Shown here: in pieces, positions 18,123-24,630 of the stretch
Layout: every line of letters starts with the position of its first letter
Numbering within the stretch: the stretch's first letter is position 1
Origin: Streptomyces sp. NRRL B-1347
GTDB taxonomy: Bacteria > Actinomycetota > Actinomycetes > Streptomycetales > Streptomycetaceae
Reading direction: 5' to 3'
NCBI RefSeq assembly: GCF_000720325.1
Contig: NZ_JOJM01000026.1
Coordinates: 27,381-91,380, forward strand
Length of the DNA stretch: 64,000 bases
Translations under genes and position numbers: made by a program
Notes under the pieces: model-generated
The model's input: only the letters and a program-made list of their open reading frames with translations
Databases searched by the model: none
Told to the model about the DNA's origin: nothing

Positions 18123-19609
18123 CGCCCGGACAGATCAACGGCATGGACGGCCGCACCCTTAAGAAGAGCCGCACCGAGACGAGCCGCACCGAGGAGGGCC
18201 ACCCCGAGCAGAACCATGCCGAGAAGGACCGCGCCTCCGGGAAGGGCCGCGCCTCCGGGAAGCGCCGCACGCCCGCCCTCCTCCGGCGCCTCACGCGCCT
18301 CACGCGCTTCGCGCACCCCCCGCGCCGCGTGCTCGCCGCGCTCAACACGCTCGGCCTGCGCTGGAAGATCGCCGCGCTGCTCGCCGCGGGCTGCGCGGTC
18401 GTGGCCGTGGCGATCGGGCTGCTCATCCACCAGGCACGGCTCGACCAGGTCGGCACGAGCGCGCGCTCCGGTGCGTCCGCGCAGCTGGTGCGGGTGCGGC
18501 AGCTGTACGAGCTGACGGGCCAGGTCGACCAGGACAGCACCCGGGACGGCACGCAGGCGGCCATCGACGCGCCCGGCCTGCCGGAGCCGCTGCGGGCGGC
18601 CGCGCTCGCCGGGCGGCGCAGCACGTACCTCGACATGGAGTCCGGCGATCCGGCGGTGTGGGCGGCGCGCCCGGTCGGCGACCGGGTCCTGTCCGTGCGG
18701 CTCCCCCTGCGCGAACAGGCCGACGAGATGGCCGAGTTCGACCAGCAGCTCCTGGTGTCGGGCGCCGTCGTGGTGGCGCTCGCCGCGCTCGGCGGCGCGG
18801 CCCTCGCCAGCCGGCTCAGCCGGGACCTGCGGGCCGCGGCCGCCATCGCCCGCCGCATCAGCCAGGGCGACCTGGACGCCCGCATCGGCCATCCGCTGCC
18901 GCCCGGCTTCCGGCACGGCCGCAACGAGGTCGCGGACCTGGCGACGGCCGTCGACACGATGGCCGCGACGCTCCAGCGGCGCCTGGAGGCCGAGCAGCGG
19001 TTCACGGCGGACGTGGCGCACGAGCTGCGCACCCCGCTGACCGGTCTGCACACCGCCGCCGAGCTGCTTCCGCCGAGCCGTCCGACGGAGCTGGTGCGCG
19101 ACCGGGTGTGCGCGCTGCGCACGCTCACCGAGGACCTGCTGGAGGTGGCGCGGCTCGACGCGGACGTCGAACGGCCCGACCTGGACGTGCACCCGCTCGG
19201 CGCGCTGGTCGAGGCAATGGTCCAGCGCGGGCTCTTCGCGGGGCAGTCCACGGACCGCGACGTGCGGTTCGGACGCGTCGGCGAGCGTCTCGTACGGACG
19301 GACGCGCGCCGTCTGGAGCGGATCCTGGCGAACCTCGTCGGCAACGCCCGCAGACACGGCGGCGACCCCGTCGACCTCAGCGTCGACGGGGCCGTGGTGA
19401 CCGTGCGCGACCACGGTCCCGGCTTCCCCGAGCACCTGCTGCGCGAGGGCCCGCGGCGGTTCGAGACCGGCGCCCGCGAGCGCGGCCAGGGCACGGGGCT
19501 CGGCCTGACCATCGCGCTCGGCCAGGCGGCGGTGGTCGGCGCCCGGGTGGAGCTGGCCAACGCGCCGGACGGCGGTGCGGTCGCGGTCGTCCGGCTGCCG
19601 GCGGCCTGA
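18119..19609 (+). CDS. HAMP-domain sensor histidine kinase without adjacent response regulator
   Basis: A 496-residue kinase. A disordered basic N-terminus (about 75 residues) is followed by helix one (IAALLAAGCAVVAVAIGLLI), a short extracellular loop, helix two (LLVSGAVVVALAALGG) and a HAMP segment (ARRISQGDLDARIG). The phosphoacceptor is H301 in DVAHELRTPLTGL. The N-box is LANLVGNARRHG and the G-boxes VRDHGPGF and GQGTGLGLT, all intact. I chose GTG 18119 because it overlaps the lipoprotein stop (GTGA). No response regulator gene lies on either side; the downstream gene is convergent. Confidence 0.88.
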   Translation: MTPGQINGMDGRTLKKSRTETSRTEEGHPEQNHAEKDRASGKGRASGKRRTPALLRRLTRLTRFAHPPRRVLAALNTLGLRWKIAALLAAGCAVVAVAIGLLIHQARLDQVGTSARSGASAQLVRVRQLYELTGQVDQDSTRDGTQAAIDAPGLPEPLRAAALAGRRSTYLDMESGDPAVWAARPVGDRVLSVRLPLREQADEMAEFDQQLLVSGAVVVALAALGGAALASRLSRDLRAAAAIARRISQGDLDARIGHPLPPGFRHGRNEVADLATAVDTMAATLQRRLEAEQRFTADVAHELRTPLTGLHTAAELLPPSRPTELVRDRVCALRTLTEDLLEVARLDADVERPDLDVHPLGALVEAMVQRGLFAGQSTDRDVRFGRVGERLVRTDARRLERILANLVGNARRHGGDPVDLSVDGAVVTVRDHGPGFPEHLLREGPRRFETGARERGQGTGLGLTIALGQAAVVGARVELANAPDGGAVAVVRLPAA

Positions 19610-19634
19610 GCCCCGCCGCGGCCGGGGCACGGGC

Positions 19635-20267
19635 TCAGCTCCCGTACGGGCGGACCTCCTTGGCCGCGCGCAGCGCCCACGCCCACCACGCGAGCTGGTC
19701 CAGCATCGTCTTCGCGGCGGCGTCGGCGGCCGCGGGGTCCTTGTGCGTGCCCTCGTCGTCGAAGAGGGCACCCGCGTTGTGGAAGGAGACGGTCTCGCGG
19801 ATGGTGACGGCGTGCAGTTCGGCGAAGACCGGGCGCAGGTGCTCGACCGAGCGCAGACCGCCGGAGAGCCCGCCGTAGGAGACGAACGCGACGGGCTTGG
19901 CCTCCCACTCGGGGCGGTGCCAGTCGATCACGCTCTTCAGGGACGCGGGGTAGGAGTGGTTGTACTCGGGGGTGAGGACGACGAACGCGTCGGCGGCGGC
20001 CAGCTTCGGGGAGACCTTGTCGAGCTCGGCGCGGGTCGCGGCGTCCGGCCGGTACGAGAGGGACGTGGGCAGGTCGACGTCGGCGAGGTCGACGACATCG
20101 ACCTCGAAGCCCTGGTGCTCGCGCACCCGGCGCAGCAGCCACTCGGCGACGACCGGACCGAAGCGGCCCTCGCGGTTGCTGCCGACGATGACGGCGACCT
20201 TCAAGGGCTTGTCGGCCGTGGCGGACAGGGCGGCGGGGGACGGGGAGGCATCGGTGGTGGTGTTCAT
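19635..20267 (-). CDS. NADPH-dependent FMN reductase (probable SoxR target)
   Basis: A 210-residue flavodoxin-like reductase. VAVIVGSNREGRFGPVVAEW is the FMN phosphate-binding loop and VVLTPEYNHSYPASLKS the second flavin contact. It reduces FMN or quinone-type redox compounds with NAD(P)H. I recall the S. coelicolor gene in this position (SCO2478) as a member of the SoxR regulon. Here a SoxR-type gene is transcribed divergently 63 bases away, which supports the same control. AGAGG lies 8 bases before the ATG. Confidence 0.87.
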   Translation of the reverse strand: MNTTTDASPSPAALSATADKPLKVAVIVGSNREGRFGPVVAEWLLRRVREHQGFEVDVVDLADVDLPTSLSYRPDAATRAELDKVSPKLAAADAFVVLTPEYNHSYPASLKSVIDWHRPEWEAKPVAFVSYGGLSGGLRSVEHLRPVFAELHAVTIRETVSFHNAGALFDDEGTHKDPAAADAAAKTMLDQLAWWAWALRAAKEVRPYGS

Positions 20268-20287
20268 GCGGCAAGCCTCTTAGTTAA

Positions 20288-20301
20288 ACCTTGGTTCAGG
20301 T
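20288..20301. promoter_or_regulatory. candidate SoxR operator between soxR-like gene and FMN reductase
   Basis: ACCT-N6-AGGT is a partial dyad overlapping a minus-strand TTGACC (20299-20304) that could be the -35 of the reductase. SoxR sites in other bacteria are CCTCAAG/CTTGAGG palindromes, so the match is only partial. Confidence 0.4.
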
Positions 20302-20318
20302 CAAGCGGCTTCGCTGAC

Positions 20319-20324
20319 TAATGT
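20319..20324 (+). promoter_or_regulatory. -10-like hexamer of the soxR-like gene, probable leaderless start
   Basis: TAATGT ends 6 bases before the ATG at 20331; no ribosome binding site is present. Confidence 0.5.
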
Positions 20325-20330
20325 GGCGGC

Positions 20331-20789
20331 ATGACCTCGCATCTCGCACCGGACGCCAAGGAAGCCACCGTCGGCGAGCTCGCCGAGCGCAGCGGAGTGG
20401 CACCGTCCGCCTTGCGCTTCTACGAGCGGGAAGGGCTCATCAACAGCCGTCGCACCACCGGCAACCAGCGCCGCTACAGCCGGGACACGCTGCGCCGCGT
20501 CGCCTTCATCCGCACCTCGCAGCGGCTCGGCATCCCGCTGGCCACGATCCGCGAGGTGCTCGCCCTGCTCCCGGAGGACCGCACGCCGACCCGCGCGGAC
20601 TGGGCCCGGATATCCGAGTGCTGGCGGGACGACCTCGACCGGCGCATCCGCACCCTCCAGCGGCTGCGCGACAACCTCGCGGACTGCATCGGCTGCGGCT
20701 GCCTCTCGCTCGACAAGTGCGCCCTGTCGAACCCGTGGGACGAGCTGGCCGCGCACGGACCGGGCCCGCGCCGCCTGATCGAGGACTGA
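20331..20789 (+). CDS. soxR: redox-sensing MerR-family regulator SoxR
   Basis: A 152-residue MerR-family activator. The DNA-binding head reads VGELAERSGVAPSALRFYER, followed by the wing NQRRYSRDTLRRV and the dimerisation helix. Near the C-terminus CIGCGCLSLDKC gives C119, C122, C124 and C130, the [2Fe-2S] ligands that define SoxR; the following SNPWDELA also matches. Streptomyces SoxR senses redox-active compounds rather than superoxide. It is divergent from the FMN reductase. From memory, S. coelicolor soxR lies elsewhere (SCO1697), so this may be a paralogue or a different gene arrangement. Confidence 0.88.
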   Translation: MTSHLAPDAKEATVGELAERSGVAPSALRFYEREGLINSRRTTGNQRRYSRDTLRRVAFIRTSQRLGIPLATIREVLALLPEDRTPTRADWARISECWRDDLDRRIRTLQRLRDNLADCIGCGCLSLDKCALSNPWDELAAHGPGPRRLIED

Positions 20790-20888
20790 CCGCGGGCCGG
20801 GTGTGGGCCGAGCGCGCCGAGCGCGAGCTGACGGCAGGCCGGCCGCGGGCGCCGTCCGCCCTCCCGCCCGCACCGATGATCACGTACG

Positions 20889-20894
20889 TACGGT
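20889..20894 (+). promoter_or_regulatory. -10-like hexamer of the aminotransferase gene, probable leaderless start
   Basis: TACGGT ends 7 bases before the ATG at 20902; only C residues follow, with no ribosome binding site. Confidence 0.5.
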
Positions 20895-20901
20895 GTCCCC
20901 C

Positions 20902-21723
20902 ATGACGACATCGAACCCCGCCGCCCCCGAGCGACTTGAGATCGACGGCGCCCCCGCCACCGCGGAGCAGCTGCGCGCACGCGCCCTCGACAGCTTCGGG
21001 CACTTCACCGCGATGCAGGTCAGGGGCGGCGCGGTGCGCGGCCTCGCGCTCCACATCGACCGGCTCGACGCGGCGACCCGCGAGCTCTTCGACCAGGGCC
21101 TGGACGGCGAGCGGGTGCGCGCGGCGATCCGGCACGCGCTCGCCGCGGACGGCTCCGGCCGCGAGCCGCTCCGGGACGCCGCCGTACGCGTCTACGTGCA
21201 CGCCCCCGACGGCGAGCCGTCCCTGATGGTCACCGTCCGCCCGCCCGTCGAGCTGCCCGCGACCATGGCCGGGCGGGCGCAGTCCCTGAAGTCCGTCCCG
21301 TACGTGCGGCCCGTCGCGCACATCAAGCACCTGGGCGGCTTCGGGCAGGTCTACCACCGGCGCGAGGCGGCCCGCCTCGGCTACGACGAGGCGCTGCTCA
21401 CCGGCCCGGACGGCGCGATCAGCGAGGGCGCGGTGACGAACGTGGCCTTCTTCGACGGACGCGAGGTCGTCTGGCCCGAGGCGCCGCACCTGGGCGGCAT
21501 CACCATGCGCCTGCTCGAACCGCTGCTCGCGGACGCCGGGCTTCCCACCCGCCGGGGGCCGGTCTTCCTGCGGGACCTGCCCGCCTACCGGGCCGCCTTC
21601 GTCACGAACTCCTGGGGCGTCTCCCCCGTCCGGCGCGTCGACGACCAGGACTTCCCCCTCGACGAGCGGCTCATGGCGACGGTCGCCGACCTGTACGAGG
21701 GCGCGCCCCGGGACGTGATCTGA
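20902..21723 (+). CDS. class IV aminotransferase-like PLP enzyme
   Basis: A 273-residue protein of fold-type IV (branched-chain aminotransferase / aminodeoxychorismate lyase group). The PLP lysine is expected in RPVAHIKHLGGFG, and EALLTGPDGAISEGAVTNV is the conserved cofactor-phosphate loop. GGITMRLLEPLL follows as usual. Substrate cannot be told from sequence. It lies alone after soxR with a 112-base gap. The ATG at 20902 fits the leaderless promoter; an in-frame ATG at 20803 would add an Arg-rich, unrelated extension. Confidence 0.8.
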   Translation: MTTSNPAAPERLEIDGAPATAEQLRARALDSFGHFTAMQVRGGAVRGLALHIDRLDAATRELFDQGLDGERVRAAIRHALAADGSGREPLRDAAVRVYVHAPDGEPSLMVTVRPPVELPATMAGRAQSLKSVPYVRPVAHIKHLGGFGQVYHRREAARLGYDEALLTGPDGAISEGAVTNVAFFDGREVVWPEAPHLGGITMRLLEPLLADAGLPTRRGPVFLRDLPAYRAAFVTNSWGVSPVRRVDDQDFPLDERLMATVADLYEGAPRDVI

Positions 21724-21927
21724 GGCCGGGTCACCCATTCACAGGTGCCGCGCCACGCCTTCGGTGTCTTTCCGCCCGTACGCCGGTGACCTGCTGGAAC
21801 GCGGCCGCCGGTCCATCGGGGGCCGGACCGGCGCGGCATTTCTGATGGGGCATCAGCAGGCGTGCGGGCCGCAGGGCACGTTACCTCGGAGGTGTGTCCC
21901 GTACGCGGCCCGACAGGAGCACGCCCC

Positions 21928-22473
21928 ATGCGCACCGCCCGCCAGCTGACGACCACCGCCGCGCTCGCCGTCACCTCGGCGGTCCTGCTCGCGGGACCCG
22001 CGGCCGCCGCGGGCGCGGGCGGCCTCGACATCTCGCCGTCGCCGGTGACGCCCGGCACCACGGTCACGGTGCGCACGGCGGCGTGCGGCGCGGACGGCAC
22101 CGCCGCGGGCGACGCGAGCGCGGTGGGCGCGGGCACCTTCGCCCTGGCGTCCGCCGCGGGCGCGGCCGAGGCCTCCGGGCGGTTCAAGGTGCCGCCGTCG
22201 GCGCAGCCCGGGACGTACGAGATCGTGGCCCGCTGCTCCGGCTCCGCCGCCCGGGGCCGCCAGGTCGCCGGTGATCTGACGGTGACGCTCACCTCCACGG
22301 CGGCCGCGCGCGAGCAGCAGCCCGCGCACCCCAGGGGGCACGTGAAGACGGGGGTCGGCGGCGCGCTCGGTCCCGATCCCGTCCAGACCGCGGCAGGCGT
22401 GGCCGCTCTCGCCGTCGCCGCCGCGGGCGGTACCTGGCTCCTGCATCGCCGGGCGAGAGGCGACAGGATCTGA
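21928..22473 (+). CDS. secreted protein with C-terminal membrane anchor, paired with a sortase
   Basis: A 181-residue protein. A cleavable signal peptide ends near GPAAAAGA, and a Ser/Ala-rich extracellular domain with two Cys follows. A C-terminal hydrophobic helix (AAGVAALAVAAAGGTWLL) ends in HRRARGDRI. The outline (signal, domain, helix, basic tail) is that of a sortase substrate, but no LPXTG or LAXTG precedes the helix. AGGAG lies before ATG 21928. The class F sortase gene follows 109 bases later. Function unknown; cell-surface display is inferred. Confidence 0.75.
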   Translation: MRTARQLTTTAALAVTSAVLLAGPAAAAGAGGLDISPSPVTPGTTVTVRTAACGADGTAAGDASAVGAGTFALASAAGAAEASGRFKVPPSAQPGTYEIVARCSGSAARGRQVAGDLTVTLTSTAAAREQQPAHPRGHVKTGVGGALGPDPVQTAAGVAALAVAAAGGTWLLHRRARGDRI

Positions 22474-22582
22474 CGGACACCCTCCGCAGTCCGCAGGTAC
22501 CACCGTCCCCTCCCCCCGCCGGGCCGCAGCGTCCCTCGCGGCCGCGGCGGCGGGGAGGGGCCCCGAACCCCGAGGGGACGCC

Positions 22583-23230
22583 ATGGCAGACCGCCCGCGC
22601 GCGGCCCGCGGCAAGGCCGGGACCGCGCTCATAGGGACCGTCACCGCGCTCGCCCTGTGCGCCGGCGCGTGGCTCCTGCACAGCGGCACGGCGGAGCATC
22701 CGCCGCCGCAGCCCTCGGCCGCGCAGGCCGCGTCGCCGGGGGCCCGGTCCGCGCCCGCCGCCGCGCCGCTGCCGCCCTCGCCGCCCGACCGCGTCCGGGT
22801 CCCCGCCATCGGCGTGGACGCGCCGCTCATGGGGCTCGGCCTGACCCGCCAGGGCAGCCTCGACGTGCCGCCGCCCCGGCACGACAACCTCGCCGGCTGG
22901 TACGAGGCGGGCACCACGCCCGGCGAACGCGGTACGGCGATCGTCGCCGGGCACGTCGACAACGCGGACGGGCCCGCCGTCTTCTACCGCCTCGGCGCGC
23001 TCAAGAAGGGCCAGGTCATCGAGGTGGAGCGGCGCGACGGCACGGTCGCGCTCTTCGCGGTGGACGCGGTGGAGGTCTACGCCGCGAAGGCCTTCCCCGA
23101 CGAGAAGGTGTACGGGGCCGCGGCGCGGGCCGAGCTACGGGTGATCACCTGCGGCGGCGCGTACTCGAAGCGCACGGGCTACCAGGGCAACGTAGTCGTC
23201 TTCGCCCACCTGACGGGCACCCGGCCTTAG
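22583..23230 (+). CDS. class F sortase
   Basis: A 215-residue sortase with an N-terminal membrane helix (ALIGTVTALALCAGAWLL), a Pro/Ala-rich linker and the catalytic beta-barrel. The triad is visible as H124 (VAGHVDNADGP), C190 (VITCGGAY) and R197 (YSKRTGYQGN). Class F enzymes of actinobacteria cut sorting signals with relaxed specificity and many have unknown substrates. The preceding secreted protein is the only local candidate substrate, although it lacks a recognisable pentapeptide. Confidence 0.88.
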   Translation: MADRPRAARGKAGTALIGTVTALALCAGAWLLHSGTAEHPPPQPSAAQAASPGARSAPAAAPLPPSPPDRVRVPAIGVDAPLMGLGLTRQGSLDVPPPRHDNLAGWYEAGTTPGERGTAIVAGHVDNADGPAVFYRLGALKKGQVIEVERRDGTVALFAVDAVEVYAAKAFPDEKVYGAAARAELRVITCGGAYSKRTGYQGNVVVFAHLTGTRP

Positions 23231-23236
23231 CTTCCC

Positions 23237-23283
23237 GCTGTGGGCAGCTGGTCCGCCCAGGGGGCGGGACGGGTGGGCACAGC
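23237..23283. repeat. dispersed intergenic hairpin element, likely terminator
   Basis: Starts GCTGTGGGCAGCTGGTCC and ends GGTGGGCACAGC; outer GCTGTG/CACAGC and inner GTCCGCCC/GGGCGGGAC arms pair. The same element recurs at 52118-52182. It lies just after the sortase stop and probably ends that transcript. Confidence 0.7.
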
Positions 23284-23335
23284 CCGGAGCTGCCCCGGGC
23301 CCTCACAGCGCCCCGGGCCGAGCGCGGAGGTCACC

Positions 23336-23373
23336 GTTCCCCCGGGGAAACACCGTGGTGGCCGTCGGGTAAC
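23336..23373 (+). promoter_or_regulatory. candidate GlnR box upstream of the reductase-nirBD operon
   Basis: GTTCC, GAAAC, GTGGC and GTAAC begin at 23336, 23347, 23358 and 23369, exactly 11 bases apart. They match GTnAC-n6-GAAAC-n6-GTnAC-n6-GAAAC at 17 of 20 positions. The site ends 23 bases before the first ATG of the operon. Confidence 0.65.
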
Positions 23374-23396
23374 ACCCGGCCCGCAGGCTGCGGGGC

Positions 23397-24629
23397 ATGA
23401 CCAGTCACTGCGGGAAGGGCCCGGCGCCCCGGGTCGTCGTGGTGGGGGCCGGGCTCGCCGGAGCCCGGCTCGCCGCGCGGCTCGGGGCGGACGCGCTGCT
23501 GATCGGGGAGGAACCGTACGCCCCGTACAACCGCGTCCTGCTCACGGACGTGCTCGCGGGCCGCCTCGCCCCCGAGGTGATCGCGCTGCCCGCCCCGGCC
23601 GCGCACCTGCGCACCCGGGCGGTGCGGATCGACCGCGCCGAGCGGGTGGTCCAGTGCGCGGACGGCTCCCGCGTGCCGTACGGGACGCTGGTGCTCGCCA
23701 CCGGCGCGAACCCGGTCCTGCCCCCGCTGCGCGGCCTGTTCCCGCCGGGCGCCACGGACCTGCCCGGCGGCGTGCACGCGTTCCGGACCCTCGACGACTG
23801 CCTGGCGCTCTCGGCCGCGGTGACGCCGGGCTGCCGCGCCGTGGTCATCGGCGGCGGCCTGCTCGGCGTCTGCGCGGCCCGCGCGCTCGCCGACCGGGGC
23901 GCCCGGGTCGTGCTCGCCCAGCAGGGCGACCGGCTGATGGAGCGCCAGCTGGACCCGGCCGCCTCGCACCTGGTGCGCGAGCACCTGACGCGGCTCGGCG
24001 TGGAGGTGCACACCGAGTGCCGGGTGCGGGGCGTGCGCCAGAGCGAGGGCGCCGTGACGTCCGTCGAGCTCGCGGACGGGTTCGTGCTCGACACCGATCT
24101 GACCGTGCTCGCCTGCGGCGTCCGCCCCCGGGTCGGGCTCGCCCGGGCCGCGGGCCTCGACGTGCGCCGGGGCGTGGTCGTCGACGACGCCCTGCGCACC
24201 GCCGACCCCCGCGTCCACGCCGTCGGCGACTGCGCCGAGCACGCGGGCCGCGCGCCCTGTCTGGCCGCGCCCGCGCTCGACCAGGCCGACGCGCTGGCCG
24301 CGGCGCTCACCGCGCCTGGCTCCGCCCGCCCGTACACGGGCACCCGCTCGCTGACCCGGCTGACGCTCCCGCACGCCGAACGCCCCCTGGACGTCGCCGC
24401 GTTCGGGGAGCCCGACGCCCGCCCCGACGACGACGTGCTGCGGCTCGCGGACGCCACGCGCGGCACGTACCGCAAGGTCGTGGTGCGCGGCGACCGGCTC
24501 GTCGGCGGCGTCCTGCTCGGCGATCTCGCGGCGGTCGGCGCGCTCGCCCGCGCCTGGGAGGCGGACGAGCCCCTGCCGGACGACGGCGCCCCGCCGCTGC
24601 ATCTGCTCACCCACGACGGAGGCCACTGA
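23397..24629 (+). CDS. FAD-dependent NAD(P)H oxidoreductase (NasB/NirB N-domain-like)
   Basis: A 410-residue flavoprotein resembling the N-terminal half of NirB. It has VVVGAGLAGARLAARL, PYNRVLLTDVLAG, VVIGGGLLGVCAARAL and VHAVGDCAEHAG. It lacks any iron-sulfur or siroheme domain. It is first in an operon with nirB, one base separating its stop from the nirB ATG. It likely feeds electrons from NAD(P)H to the nitrate reductase, the role of NasB in Bacillus; that partner assignment is inferred. A GlnR-like box precedes it. Confidence 0.8.
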   Translation: MTSHCGKGPAPRVVVVGAGLAGARLAARLGADALLIGEEPYAPYNRVLLTDVLAGRLAPEVIALPAPAAHLRTRAVRIDRAERVVQCADGSRVPYGTLVLATGANPVLPPLRGLFPPGATDLPGGVHAFRTLDDCLALSAAVTPGCRAVVIGGGLLGVCAARALADRGARVVLAQQGDRLMERQLDPAASHLVREHLTRLGVEVHTECRVRGVRQSEGAVTSVELADGFVLDTDLTVLACGVRPRVGLARAAGLDVRRGVVVDDALRTADPRVHAVGDCAEHAGRAPCLAAPALDQADALAAALTAPGSARPYTGTRSLTRLTLPHAERPLDVAAFGEPDARPDDDVLRLADATRGTYRKVVVRGDRLVGGVLLGDLAAVGALARAWEADEPLPDDGAPPLHLLTHDGGH

Positions 24630-24630
24630 C

